Shown here piece after piece: positions 1 through 11,034 of a stretch of DNA of 64,000 bases (the stretch's first letter is position 1; each line of letters starts with the position of its first letter). The DNA is taken from the NCBI GenBank assembly GCA_021397845.1, contig CM038048.1:27836727-27900726 (forward strand), in the 5' to 3' direction. A program made the position numbers and the translations under genes. The notes below the pieces were generated by a model. It had not been told where the DNA came from. It saw only the letters and a program-made list of their open reading frames with translations, and made no database searches. The stretch comes from Areca catechu. Lineage: Eukaryota; Streptophyta; Magnoliopsida; Arecales; Arecaceae.

Positions 1-59
1 GCGCTACCGGTGATATAAAACTTCCTCTCAATTACCTAAGCCCTTTTTTTCATGCAACT

Positions 60-1500
60 CTATCATTTACCCATGCAAGGATGTCTCCGTTCGACTCAAA
101 GTCTGGTGGGCTCAAGCGGGCCCCGCATCAACCCTGCCTTCCTCAGCCATGCTCATAGCCTGGAGGCGATGCCAAAGTGCAGTCTATCACGAGACTCACA
201 GCATGGACACTTTTCTTCAAAAAGTGCGCCCCTTCATCAGGCTTGCGCTCATCAGCCGAGCTTGCAGCCTGAAGGCGGCACCAAGATGTCGTCTACCGCA
301 TGACTCACAGCTTGGCTTACCCATAAGTCTAGTACCTCATAATCTAATGGCCGTGCTCACAACCGGGAGGTGGCACCGAGATGCCATCTACCATGTGACT
401 CAAAGTGTGGCAAATCGAGAAGCTCGGTACCCCACAACTCATTAGCCATGCTCACATCTCGAAAGCGGCACCAAGATGCTGTCTATCATGAGACTCGTAG
501 CATGGCCACTCCCCATCAATAAGCGGGCCCCTTCATCAAGCCCGTGCTCATCAGTCGAGCTTATAGCCTGGAGACAGCACCAAGATGTCATCTATTGAAT
601 GACTCACAACATGGCAAACCGAGAAGCTCGGCACCCCATAACTCCTCGACCATGCTCATAGCCCAAAGGTGGTACCAAGATGCCATCTACCACGTGATTC
701 ACAGCATGGCGAACCGAGAAGCTCGTTACCCCACAACTTGTCAGCCGTGCTCATAGCCTGGAGGTGGCTCCAAGATGTCATCTACCATGAGACTCACAGC
801 ATGACTGCCCATCAACAAGCTGGGTCCCCCATCAGGCCCACCTTCCTAAGCCGTGCTCACAGCCTAGAGGGGATACCAAGATGCCATCTACCATGAGACT
901 CACAGCATGGCATCTCCTCATTAACAAGTCGGGTCTCCCCCATCAGGCCCGCCTTCATCAACCGAGCTGATGGCCTAGAGGCGGCAAGGCAATCCACCAC
1001 CTATCGCATGACTCATGGCTCGGCACCCTCTTCAACAAGCCGAGCCCACTCCATCGAGCTCGCACTTTTTGACCGGGCTCATGACCCTTAAGTGATGATA
1101 GGGCAACCCACCATCTATCGAGAGGCCCGTAGCTAGGCAATCTCCAAGCCGAGTCCTTCCGATAGACCCGTGCTCAATAACCCAACTCATAGTCTTTAGG
1201 TGCAATTGGAGATTCCTGGAACCTTACCATCTACCACAAAACTTATAGTTTGGAACCTATAAGCCAGGAAACTCATGAAGCCCTGCCTCCACTACCTTAC
1301 TCATAGTCCAGGGATGTCTGCTTGGTAACTCCAGAAGTCCCACCATCTACCCCTTGACTCAAAGTGTGGCGAACCGAGCCAAGACACTCCGGAGGCCCTG
1401 CATCTGATTGCCTTGCTCATGGCCTAGGGATGTTGGTGAGGAATCCTTGAATTTCCATCATCGGCCACCTGATTCATGGCTTGACAAGCTAAGGAGACCC
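60..1500. repeat. Degenerate GC-rich tandem array, unit about 95-110 bp
   Basis: A block containing 'accaagatgccatctacc' followed by 'gactcacagcatggc' recurs at about 170, 279, 374, 468, 577, 673, 767 and 871, giving steps of roughly 94-109 bp. More diverged copies with 'ctatcgcatgactcatgg' continue to about 1480. The first part of each unit resembles 'gctcatagcctggaggcggc', and some units add 'gaaccgagaagctcg'. Base composition is much richer in GC than the rest of the window. Short reading frames run through it only because GC-rich DNA has few stops. No family was recognised; it could be a satellite-like block, or the repeat-bearing LTR or leader of a large element that starts left of the window. 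Confidence 0.7.
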
Positions 1501-1569
1501 CCAAGAAGCAGTCCAAGCCAAAGAAAAGAAAAATGATAAGCAAAGTGAAAGGAACACAAAGCATTCTGA

Positions 1570-1735
1570 TCGGAGGTCAGCTCCCATGGGGTCGGGCTCA
1601 CGGGACGAGCCCTCCGTCTGAGGTCAGCTCCCAACCAAAGTAGAGCTCATAAAGCTAGCCATCCCACTAAGGTCAGCTCCCAGCCGGGGTCGAGTTCATG
1701 GGGTGAACCCTCCATCTGATGTTAGCTCCCGACCG
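1570..1735. repeat. Short tandem array, unit about 48-50 bp, four copies
   Basis: The phrase 'gaggtcagctccc' or a close variant appears at about 1573, 1620, 1670 and 1718. Each copy is followed by a variant of 'gaccggggtcgagctcatg' and then 'gagccctcc'. It directly follows the longer-unit array and shares its GC-rich character, so both probably belong to the same unidentified element. Confidence 0.7.
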
Positions 1736-1739
1736 GGAT

Positions 1740-2812
1740 TGCGCTCATGCTGTCGAAGGTGGACCTCTTCAGGAGGTCTTTCCTTGCCATACGAAGGCCA
1801 GAATTCCCACCAGCGATGAAGGAGGGAAAGATCAACAAGAATTCAAACCACGGCATGGAGGTCCCTGTCCACTTGCAACCTCCAGAAGGTGGCACATGTC
1901 TTGCCACCAATGCCAGTTCTGCAACATGCCGCTCGCTTACTCTGTGCGAGGTAAGCCCCATCAGACCCAGGGTCCTGTAGCATGCTACCATGTCAACAAC
2001 TGTATGACCAGAGACCCAGAGTTCCCCAAAAGGGGAACCCTGTTAAAGCCTTAGGCCTTGCAATGCTCGCGATGGTGTGGGGCTTGGGGGTGCAGCACCT
2101 GCCCTGAGAGTGAAGGAGAAAAAGGAAGGAAAAGAAAAAAGAGGGAGGATCCAGGAGCAAGAGGGCCCTGTAGAGAGAGCTCTCAGGGGAGCTCCCTAGA
2201 GGGCTCACCGAAAGCTAGGAAGAGGACTAGTCCGAGAGCAAAGGAGAAGTTCCAAGAGGCCCAAGGATCAACTCCTCCTTTGGAAGGACCATTTCGAGAG
2301 GGGGAAGGGAAGAAGGAGAAGTCACGGGCAGCGGCAAGCCCCTTTGGAGAAGACATCGTAAGAGGGCACCTCAAGAAGGACATCGGGACTAAGTCCTCGA
2401 TACGGGCAGGGCCATCGTCCAAGGTGTGAGGTAAGAAAGGTAAGAGATAGACGCAGGAGGAGCAGGGAGAGGTAAGCAAGCAAGTTCCTGAGAGCTCAAT
2501 GGCTAAGAAACCAGCCAAAAAACCTCCCCGCTCCCTGCTCTCCATTCTTTCTTTTTGCCACTTAGGCATTGTCATCCTATTCTTTATATTATTTGAATAT
2601 CTTTATCATGTCACCCCCTGAGGTGAGGGAGTCTCCCAAGCTCTCCATCTCAGATGTTTTTGTTCCTCTCGATTGTCCCACTGACTTGATCATCGGAGTG
2701 TCCTTGCCGGAATCCCCGGCCTGGGTCTCCCCTATTTTGCAGACCGAGCAGGCCAAAGAGCCAACCCCCGAGGAGGAGGGAGAACCCCCGATGGGAGGAG
2801 GCACCTAATGCG
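1740..2812 (+). other. GC-rich unassigned segment with one short open frame
   Basis: About 1.07 kb of GC-rich DNA with purine-rich runs (near 2115-2150 and 2290-2330) ending where an Athila-like LTR fragment begins. A plus-strand frame of 67 codons opens at 2608 and stops at 2808; its product is acidic and Pro/Glu-rich near the end and resembles no family I can name. Overlapping frames on both strands (1719-2575) are of similar length and cannot be ranked. It may be the leader and gag start of an element truncated here, but no PBS, LTR end or domain was found to show it. Confidence 0.3.
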
Positions 2813-3172
2813 ACGGTGACGCACTGGAGCTATAGGCGTCGATGATCCATGCAGCAACAGCTTCGATGGTCGATGGCTTGAAATGAAGGAGTTGGTCCAC
2901 TAAACGGGTTCGTAGATCCAACAACCCATCCATGGTGGACCAATTGCTTTAAAATGCATGCCATTTTTTTAATAGATCGTAAACTTTGATTTTGGACCCA
3001 TTTGAACTCTAATTTGAGTGCAATCTACGTCGTTGGATTCTAAAAATTAAGCTCTTTCAATCCGTGGACTCCTTTTCTACAAAATACTAATAAAAAATAT
3101 TAATTTTTAATAAATATAGATTAATTAATATTTATTTGAATGATTAAATTGGGATAATTAATAGACTAATCA
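2813..3172 (-). repeat. Truncated 3' LTR of Athila-like copy 1
   Basis: This stretch matches 14160-14569 along its length: both hold 'cttcgatgg' with 'aaatgaaggagttggtcc', then 'ttttaaaatgcatgc', a 'tttgaactc' block and the ending 'gggataattaatag'. It ends in 'aatca' at 3172, next to a polypurine tract on the minus strand, which marks the LTR start in element sense. The outer part of the LTR, about 1.1 kb, is absent. The break near 2812 is either a truncation or the edge of the GC-rich element. Confidence 0.75.
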
Positions 3173-3184
3173 CATCCCCCAACT
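3173..3184 (-). promoter_or_regulatory. Polypurine tract of Athila-like copy 1
   Basis: On the minus strand the sequence reads aagttgggggatg immediately before the LTR start TGATTAGTC. A G-rich purine run abutting the 3' LTR is the plus-strand primer of LTR retrotransposons, and GTTGGGGG is the usual Athila form. Confidence 0.75.
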
Positions 3185-4290
3185 TAATCATTTCTAGTTC
3201 CTTAGTAATGCAATAAGAATATAGATATTAGTCATATGTCATTAAGATTCTCCTTTAGATCAAGGCTTAAGGTTAAAACAAATTAGCCAGCATCAACAAC
3301 TAGATATTGAGTTTTCAAAGTATATTTTATAATTAGAACTATTAGAAACTTTCCAAGAATTCATCCAAAGGTCTACAGTACTTGTATTTGTGATGGCTAA
3401 CTTAGTATTTCAGTGCTAGATTGTCAAGAATAATTATATCTTCGCTTATTACCTATTTTTGGTCAGTTTTTTATACATACCCCCAAATTAAGCACATTAG
3501 TTGAGGTAGCTTTCACACCACCTAAATTTTTCTCTCTTCTCTTTTTTTTTTTTGTTCTTTTATTGTCAATGTCTTCACACTGCCCACTTTTTGACATAAA
3601 CAACAAGGCTTACTTAGGCAAGGTGCCCGGTTACTTGATAAAAAGCCAATATTTAGAACTTGTTCCCTTTTTTCTTTTCTCTTTTTCTTTATTTTTTTCA
3701 TGTTGGAGCTCTTTCCTCAAATTCAAGTTAAATTGGGGAGGTGTATATCAATTACCAATTTTTCAGTAAAAATTGAATCTTTAATTGACTTTACAACTAA
3801 TACCTACTTTACCTCGTTAATGTGCATGTGCGATGGTAGTGCTAATAGCCTTTGGATGACCTAAGTAGGTCACTAAAAGTATGACCAGCTAGTTTATTCC
3901 TTGACTCGCTATAATAATTAGCAAATACTATCTAACTCTATTACCCTTTTCCTAGCTTATTTTGTTCAAAAATTTCTTTCATGGAACATGATTTATAAAA
4001 AACTTTCTCCATAATTTTTTCAAAATTTTTTAAAAGATTCTCAAAATTTTTCAAAGGATTTTTTCCTACCCCCCAACTTAATTTTCATTATCCTCAATAA
4101 AGTAAGGAAAAATTAGGACATGAAGGTAAGACAAGGAGAGGTACCACTTGGACTCGATATGCATCATGAATTACCAAGTACATCTATAAAGAGTGATCCA
4201 TTATTCTTACAAAAATAAAAATTACTAAAATAAAAATTAGTAAAAAGATGGGTTGCCTCTTAACTAGTGCTAAATTTAACGTCTTCAATC
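3185..4290 (-). other. Non-coding 3' region of Athila-like copy 1
   Basis: AT-rich sequence without a coding frame. It holds two more polypurine-like boxes in element sense, near 3480 and 4068-4080, plus pyrimidine runs such as 3538-3552. Near 4225-4290 the minus strand resembles the tail that follows Athila integrase. Athila-type elements usually have long non-coding DNA between pol and the 3' LTR. Confidence 0.55.
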
Positions 4291-5456
4291 AGACCTCTTA
4301 GGATTCTCATCCTATTTTCGCCTGAATTTTGACATGGGTTTGTAATTCCCTACATGATTTGGGTTTAGATTTAGAATATTTATTGCATGGGACTATTAAG
4401 TGGCTTGTTCCCCAGATAACTAATAATTATTTCTTTATAATTAGATCTAGGTATAACTTAAGTACCAATCGGGGTTCTAATGGACCTAGATCTATATACT
4501 TAATATGGTTGATGTATGAAGGGAGTATTTTAGGATCTCCATTTGATGCCTCTTCCTTCATAGGCAAGTGTACAACCAATGTCATGAGGGGTTCAGTTAA
4601 TAATTTAGATCTTGGCATAAGCCCTTTCTAATCTACAACTTGGTACTTTTTTCAAATCAATATCATTTCTATCTCCATACATCGTTTCAATATTATAGAT
4701 AAATTTTGGAGGTAGTTCTCAAAAATAGTGCTAAATATAGAGAAATAAGTTATAAAAGTTTTAAATTCGTTATCCCCCATATGCGCATGTCCCACCCAAT
4801 AGCTTCTTTGTATGCTTTTAGAACACCTACAACTTAGGCTTCCTGATTACATATTACTGGTAAGGTATCAGTGGATGCGGAAAGAAGTGACTTCAATTCT
4901 GGGTCAGGTGGTGGTTCTAACAAGGGACCTATTGGGAATTTAGGTGATGGCTCATATTTTTTGATCCAAGGTAAGGTGGTGTTGGGGTAGGGTATTTCTA
5001 CTAAGTCATTTATCTCTAGGGTACATTTCTCTATATCATGATCATCCACCTCAAAGTGAGCCAGACTAGGGTTTAACGAATCATGAGGGCAACTTTCATG
5101 TGTAGCTTTCTCTATTGTATTATATATTTGTGATCCTTAGGAAGTCTCAATTGATTCCATTATTACACCTATTTGTTCTTCCTTCCCATTGAAAGTGATG
5201 GATGTTTCTAGGGCTCTTGGGATTGGGACCATAAGTAAATTCGGTGATGATGGAAGTGGTTTGTCCCTCCATTTTGATTTCTCTTCATCTATTTATATCT
5301 TAGTCAAACTATCTAGGTTAGTCTCTTTGGTTGTATAGGGTTGCTCTATGACCTATTCATTCCCAAGAGTTATAATCGATCATTGAGGGACAATTATGGG
5401 GATTTGAAGCTTTGAGTCAGGTATTGTACCTTAGGGTCACTCTTGGGTTGACCAGG
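4291..5456 (-). pseudogene. Athila-like pol remnant: gag/pro-RT linker and RT N-terminal fragment
   Basis: Read on the minus strand, 5049-4834 encodes a 71-residue open piece rich in Pro, Glu and Leu ending near STDTLPVI, the proline-rich linker that precedes Athila reverse transcriptase. Just downstream (about 4830-4770) a stretch reads like VLKAYKEAIGWDM, the usual start of the RT region. After that the frame is lost, and no YxDD motif, RNase H or integrase core is seen. The deletion of roughly 3 kb of pol explains the short element. Assignment rests on family resemblance; there is no intact catalytic motif here. Confidence 0.55.
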
Positions 5457-6140
5457 TAGCTCTTCTTCATTAGTAGCTATGGCTAATGATTTTTGCTGCA
5501 TATCCAAACGGGCAATAGTCTAGGTGTTTGGAGTTACATGTTGGCCCGTGGTTTGAATGAAACTATTCAAGGTAGCATTGGTGCTTTCAATTATAGCATT
5601 AAGTTCAGCACGGGATTTAGCGAGAGCTTTTAGGACTTTTTCTAGGGGATTGAATTCTTCCTCAAGATCTAATCCTAGTTGATTATTCAGTACTTGGCTA
5701 GGCCTAGGGTAGGGCTGATCAAAATTATGGTTTCTAGTGTTGCATCTTGTGACCACACAAAATCAAGATGATGATCCCATCCTAGGTTATAGGTTGGGGC
5801 ATAAGGTTTAGTTATATATCTGTTATTGGCTTCACTCTCCTGTGTAAATCTATTTTGGGTTAGATGCATCAAGTAAGGACATTCCTCTACAACATGGTCT
5901 AGTGCATCACATGCCTTGCACATAGGTGCTGACACATGGTGAAATTGGGTATATCCTTTATGTTCTAGGACTTTCTCAATCCTATGGATCATAGATGCCA
6001 GTTTAGTTCCTTTAGGTTTCCTTGTGCGATTGTATGTATCTTTGAATCTCATGAATTTAGGATGTATATCAATTTGTTGCGGTCGATTCATAAAATTGTT
6101 AGCTTGGGATCTGATTCTAAATAGTCAGTCAAAGTCAATC
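5457..6140 (-). pseudogene. Athila-like gag (frameshifted)
   Basis: Two overlapping minus-strand frames, 6091-5687 and 5756-5520, together cover the C-terminal part of an Athila-type gag. The first has a zinc-knuckle-like stretch CKACDALDHVVEECPYL, where the HxxxxC part is kept. The second continues with Gln/Asn- and Leu-rich text (NQPYPRPSQVLNNQ) typical of this gag. The switch between frames near 5690-5760 shows a frameshift. Upstream of 6091 the same frame can be followed to about 6140 but contains a stop that would be Trp in relatives. Gag would form the particle that packages element RNA; this copy cannot make it whole. Confidence 0.65.
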
Positions 6141-7208
6141 TTGTACCAATAATTTTTTAAGGTTTAAGGTCATTCAATAGGATTTGGGTAATAATAATCC
6201 ATTAAGTTCTTTGATCATTTAATAAAATCCATGACCTTGTAATCTTGTATGGTTTAGATTGTATCTGACCAATCATCATTTTGTTTTAGTAAGAATTTTT
6301 TTAATTTTTTTAAGAGGAGAGAAAAAAAGATAGAAAGAAAGAGAAGAATTTTAAAGATGAAAGACCTAGAGGATCCTAAATCTATAGATGATAGAGAAGA
6401 ATGGTTTAATTGGGTTAGAATTTCGTTAGAAAACAAGTTATCAAATATGGACTCTCTGTCTTAGGGTTAACATATGTCTACATAGCTCCTAACTGCCAAG
6501 ACTGCCTTGGAGTCTTTCAAGTCAAAGACTAACTAACCGACTAGCCGATAAAGGTAAGGTTGGTGGGGGTCCCCCCATTGCTTTCCATAGATACTAAATA
6601 AATTGGCAAGGTTAGTCAACGAAACCAATTAAAAATCACCTTTCTTCAGGGCTACATCATCCTTGAACCCCTTTCCTAGACACTAGTCAACTAGCTAATC
6701 TTGACTTGGTGCAACTCTTTCAGAAGCCTTGTCCTAGTGAGCTCGAATATCCTAGGGCCAATGTCTAATTGATTTTAAATTAAAGGCTTGGGTTATGCAA
6801 TATGAAGGGTGGTGATTTGTGGGCCAAGGGTAATAAACTCCCCACCTTATGTTATTTAGGGGTTGAGCTCTTAAAGTGTCTTATGGGAATGTAATGCAAA
6901 TCAAGCAAGGTGTCCAAAAATGTTAGAAAATTTTTAAGATTTATTATTTATTTTCTTAAATTAATTAAGTTTTATGGAATGGTATCTTTTTATTTTCTTT
7001 TGGGTTATTTAAGGTAAGTTAATTAAAATAAAAAGTAAATTACATTCGGAGTTGATTTGTGACAAGAAAGAAAGTAATTTTTTTATGTTAAAAAAAATAA
7101 GGAAATCTAATAATTAAGGCAACTAAAAAAAAGGCAATGAACTAAAGAGAGTAATAACTAAAATAAAAAAGTTTTTTTAATTTTTGTTTGTAAAATAATA
7201 GTTCCTAG
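6141..7208 (-). other. Gag N-terminal/leader region of Athila-like copy 1, no recognisable domain
   Basis: This AT-rich interval lies between the PBS and recognisable gag, where gag N-terminus and leader are expected. Only short frames occur and I could not match any to a domain. An A-rich run near 7085-7175 and a purine-rich stretch near 6315-6345 are low complexity. Confidence 0.4.
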
Positions 7209-7227
7209 ATCCTCGATAATGGTACCA
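7209..7227 (-). promoter_or_regulatory. Primer-binding site, tRNA-Asp type, decayed
   Basis: In element sense the sequence after the 5' LTR reads tggtaccattatcgaggat. The Athila PBS, complementary to tRNA-Asp, is TGGCGCCGTTGTCGGGGAT. Every difference is C-to-T or G-to-A, which fits decay of a methylated site. It lies five bases from the LTR end at 7233. Confidence 0.7.
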
Positions 7228-7232
7228 AAATT

Positions 7233-8231
7233 TGATCGATATTGTAGGCGGTCAAAAATAAACCCTAACTCACTATCATAGCTAGGGTGAGCAGAAAATC
7301 AAGGACAAGAATTTAAAGCTTTATTTGATCACTTAGAATAGAGAAAACAAATACAAAACTAAAGTACAAAAACCTATACTTCCCTATAGACTGCACCTCA
7401 GTCGAGCATGGCTCCTGGATACATCTTCTTGGAGATTCGGGGCTCTGTCATGGCACCTCCTCTCTTGAAGAATCTCTTTTCTTTATTCCTCTCCCTCTCT
7501 CTCAAAGCCTAAACTAATTACAGGAAAAAAAATAAAATAAATTATTACTGGTGGAATTGATTCCTGGTTCTCTACTTGGGGTCCTCCTTTAATAGAGTTC
7601 GTCAAGGGATTTCTCTCAGTCAAATTTGGAGTCAATATGGCTTAAAATTGGCTATACATTGTGAGTAGTCTCAGTTGTTCGATGTGTAATTTGATGGGTT
7701 GATCGATGCTTACTTTCCTTCTTAGGTTGCCATGCATCCTCGGATTGAAGACTCCTCCTAGTCAAGCTCAACCACTGCTTCTCTCTAAGTTTTAGCTAAA
7801 CTATGACAGTAAATGGATGGTCGGCGATGTTGGTGATGAGTAGGGATAGTGGATGCCTATGGTGGGCTGTTGTTTAGGAATAGAGAAATTGAGATCACGA
7901 AAGAGACAGATCACTGGCAGGGCAACCAAATAGAGCTTGTGCTAGTTTCAAAGGTGGCTTGGATGAAGCTTGTCCGGTGAGGGGCTGCGCCCGGCGGGGT
8001 GACAGCAGTGAGAGGAATAGCTGGGGATGACCTGTGGTGGGTTCTTGGAAGATGGTGGTGGCTGAACAATAGGGAATGATGGTCGTCGGTGCCTTGGTGG
8101 TTTGAAGGGAAGAAGGCTGGCGATGAGGGATGGATAGCAGCTCGGCTTCACAGCCGCTTCTCTAACATGGATGGCAATGGTAGGGGAACAACGATGACCG
8201 AATAGAGAAGAGAAAGAAAATGATGGCTAAC
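7233..8231 (-). repeat. 5' LTR of Athila-like copy 1, inner part (before CRM insertion)
   Basis: The LTR begins TGATCGATATTG next to the PBS and runs to the CRM element at 8232. It contains 'cctcctttaatagagttcg' near 7583-7602, which in element sense gives a weak TATA-like box, and GC-rich GGTGG-type sequence at 7830-8200 that creates short proline- and serine-rich minus-strand frames. The last five bases, ctaac, are repeated at 14099-14103 as the CRM target duplication. With 14104-14569 the LTR totals about 1.46 kb. Confidence 0.75.
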
Positions 8232-9248
8232 TGATGCGGACATCGAGATGAATATTGAACCTGATCAGCTGACTCATATATCAGGACAGCCTGGTGATAG
8301 TTCGGCGAAGCCTAACCCAGACGTTTCGGTTCAGCTTCCGGCCCATGACGATTTGGGGCCGCCAACCTCGCCAGCAGGAAACGTGCGCAGGTCCAGACGC
8401 CTTCAAGGGAAGCAAGTTTTAAATCTGACTCGTTTTTGGGATGAAAATAATTAATTGGGAATTGGGCCGAAGGCCCAATACACTATTAGCGCCCGTGAAG
8501 TTTCGGATCCGGGAAAAACATCGGAGTCTTTAGTCTTATTATTATTATTATTATTTTATTAGTGGCGTGATCTCTTGATTTTTTTTTATATAAAAAAAAA
8601 TTCGTTTGGAGTTTTCACGCAAGAGTCAACGTGTTGGATTGTTTACATTAGTGTTTTTTTTTTTATTTTTATTCCCTCACTGTTAGTCACATGGGGGACA
8701 ATTACACCTTTGTATTGTTTTTCTTTAAAACCCAAACCAAAAACAACAGCAGTGTTTTGCTTTGTGTTTTGATGGGACGTTGTTTGTTTGTTTTGGAAAA
8801 AAAATATTGCAGCGTGTTGATTGTTTTGGAATATACAATTGGATGTTGTGAGTTTTTTTGGGCATCATCTTTCTGTGGAAGGCCGCCGGCTTCCTTCCTT
8901 TTCCCCCTTGCGCACACCAGGCCAAAAGCCCGGTTGGGAGAAGACGATTCCGTGAGGAATCTCTTTCTTCCGTTCCTAGTTCCTGATTAAAAAAAAATAA
9001 ATAAAAGAAACAGGGACTCACGGTGAGAAACCCATCGTTCGTCCCTTCCAATCTTGAAGACCCGGATTGAAATCCGGTAGAGGGCTGGCAACGTGAGGAA
9101 TCACGCGGCCCTTCCAGCGCTTGATCATTGCAGGTTTCAAAGGATCTTCTCCATCTTGCTCAATCCTAGCATCCAAGAATTCTAAGAACCCGTTCTCCCT
9201 GAATCAGGGTTTTGGTCGCTGCAGGCGTTTGACAACCGCCCTACACCA
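8232..9248 (+). repeat. 5' LTR of the CRM-like element
   Basis: It starts TGATGCGGACATCG and ends CTACACCA just before 'gcttggtatcagagcc'. Inside it, 8248-8454 is an open frame with the basic motif RRSRRLQGKQ and the end RFWDENN. This is the LTR-borne copy of the integrase C-terminus, unbroken here although the equivalent in the 3' LTR is stopped. Other contents are a (tta)n run near 8531-8560, a TATA-like box, and 'gggccgaaggcccaata' at 8464-8480. Confidence 0.9.
8587..8595 (+). promoter_or_regulatory. Putative TATA box in CRM LTR
   Basis: The sequence tatataaaa sits in the middle of the LTR after the integrase tail. The 3' LTR has the same box at 13444-13451. Position and form fit an RNA polymerase II promoter for the genomic transcript; no start site can be read from sequence alone. 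Confidence 0.5.
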
Positions 9249-9251
9249 GCT

Positions 9252-9264
9252 TGGTATCAGAGCC
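9252..9264 (+). promoter_or_regulatory. Primer-binding site, initiator tRNA-Met type
   Basis: TGGTATCAGAGCC, complementary to the 3' end of plant initiator tRNA-Met, begins three bases after the LTR end. This is the PBS used by CRM and many copia elements. Confidence 0.9.
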
Positions 9265-9333
9265 TTGATCCGTTCTTGATCTGTCCTTGATCCGTCTAGA
9301 TTTAAAAAAAAAAAAAAAATTCTGCCGGCAACC

Positions 9334-10398
9334 ATGGAGCAGAACAACGAGGAGCCTTCTCTTCGTGACGTTGTGGAGACCCAGCAGTAGATGATGGCTA
9401 TTTTGTAAGCAATGATGGCATGGTTGGAGGTGCAAGATCATGCTATACCTCGTCAAGATCGTAATGTACCTGACGAACATCGAGAAGGTGATGTCGACCC
9501 TTTCCAGAATATTGAAGATCCTCCACCATTGCAAAGAGGGCAGCAACAGCGGCGTGATGTAGCGCTTCCCAGGGATTTCGGACTACCACCTGTGCATGAC
9601 AATCAGACTCGTTGGGAGTCCGGGTTTCGGATTGAAATACTGGAGTTCAGAGGTCGTTTGAATCCTGATGAGTATGTGGATTGGACCCTGCAGGTTGATG
9701 ATGTTTTCTGGTTGAAAGAAGTGCCTTTGGACAAGCAAGTGGCGCTTATCACAATTCGATTCCGAGATCGAGCAGTGGCTTGGTGGCATGCACAGCACTA
9801 CCGGAGGTATATGGATGGGAGGCCACCAATTGCATCATGGGCAGCCTTGAAGCAGGAGATGAATCGGGAGTTCCTTCCTCCGAATCATGAACAGGTCCTT
9901 TATTATAAATTGCATGGTTTAACATAAGGAAATCGAAGCATGGAAGATTATACTACAGAGTTCTACCGACTGGTGGCTCGAAACTGATTGATGGAGTCAG
10001 AACCGAGGTTGGTAGCCATGTATTTGCTTGGACTGCGATTCCTGATCCAGGATGCGTTGGCTCTGCATCGGATTGACAGTGTTGGTGATGCGCACATGCG
10101 GGCGCAAGCAGTGGAGCGGAGCCTGATGAGGAATAGAGGGTTCTAGAGTAGAGAAAAATTATCTGGTCAGTTTTCGGGGCAGAGTTCTGGCAGTAGGAGT
10201 GCACCTCCTGTGGTGAGGCAACAAACTTCGGCAGTTCCTCCGAGACCTACAGTGCTGAGTGGGGCTTCAGGTCCCCAATAGAGGGTGGGCAGCAATCGAG
10301 CCAATATTCGCTACCATCGGTGTCATGACCTAGGACATTATGCCAATGAGTGCCCCAAGGCGCGTACCCAGTTACTTATGGAGGAGCAGGAAGTTGAA
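9334..10398 (+). pseudogene. CRM-like gag with nonsense codons
   Basis: The ATG at 9334 opens a frame that stays in register with pol. The segment WESGFRIEILEFRGRLNPDE followed by FLxWxxxVDDVFxLKxVP-type sequence and WWxxHxxR marks the chromoviral gag core (about 9610-9900). The zinc knuckle near 10312-10362 reads YHRCHDLGHYANEC: the first Cys of CCHC has become Tyr, a G-to-A change. In-frame stops occur at about 9388, 9403, 9925, 9985, 10144 and 10279, and nearly all can be derived from CAG, CAA or CGA by one C-to-T change. There is no frameshift. Gag cannot be made in full. Confidence 0.8.
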
Positions 10399-11034
10399 TT
10401 TCCCAAGGATGAAGAGTTCGAGGATGAGATGTATGTGATTGACCCAGACCACATCCAGGGAGAGAGTCTGATTATTAGGAGGTTGTGTCTTGCACCAAGA
10501 GCTGGTGGAGATTGGCGTCGGCACGATATTTTCTCAACAAAGTGCACTGTAGCTGGTAAAACTTGCAAGGTAATTATTGATTCTGAAAGTTGGGAGAATG
10601 TGATTGCTGAGAAAGTTGTGAAGAAATTGGGGTTGATGATAGAGCCCCATCCTCAACCATACAAGCTCGGCTGGGTGAATCAGGATGCAGATATTCAGGT
10701 CAGTCGATGTTGTAGGTTGGCCTTGTCTTTTGGGCCTCAGCTTAAGACATCAATAGTACCTGATGTTGTACTGATGGATGCGACACACATCATTTTGGGA
10801 CGACCATGGCAGTTTGATAATAAAGCAGTGTATAATGGTTACACTCATACTTATATGCTGCGACCAGATGGGAGAAAAGTGATCTTGAAATCGCTACAGG
10901 ACATGGCTGAACAGAAGGTAATAATTTGTTTGCCAAGTAGGAAGTTTGAGGCGAGTTTAGAGGGAGAAAATTTCTGTTTTGCCATGGTTAGTAAGCCAGA
11001 AGAGTTTGGCCATAATGGGGAGCAGGAGCTACAT
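10399..11034 (+). pseudogene. CRM-like protease region
   Basis: In the same frame as gag. The retropepsin region runs from about 10525 (CTVAGKTCKVIIDSES) to ILGRPWQFDNKAVYNG near 10795-10840. The active-site D-S/T-G triad reads D-S-E, so the essential Gly is lost, probably by a G-to-A change. The frame is otherwise open from 10285 to the stop at 11566. The enzyme would cleave the gag-pol polyprotein; this copy should be inactive. Confidence 0.75.

Noticed and set aside
149..896. Several plus-strand frames of 70-98 codons in the GC-rich array
   Set aside because: They are translations of the tandem unit in more than one frame, have repeating low-complexity text and match no family; the DNA repeat explains them.
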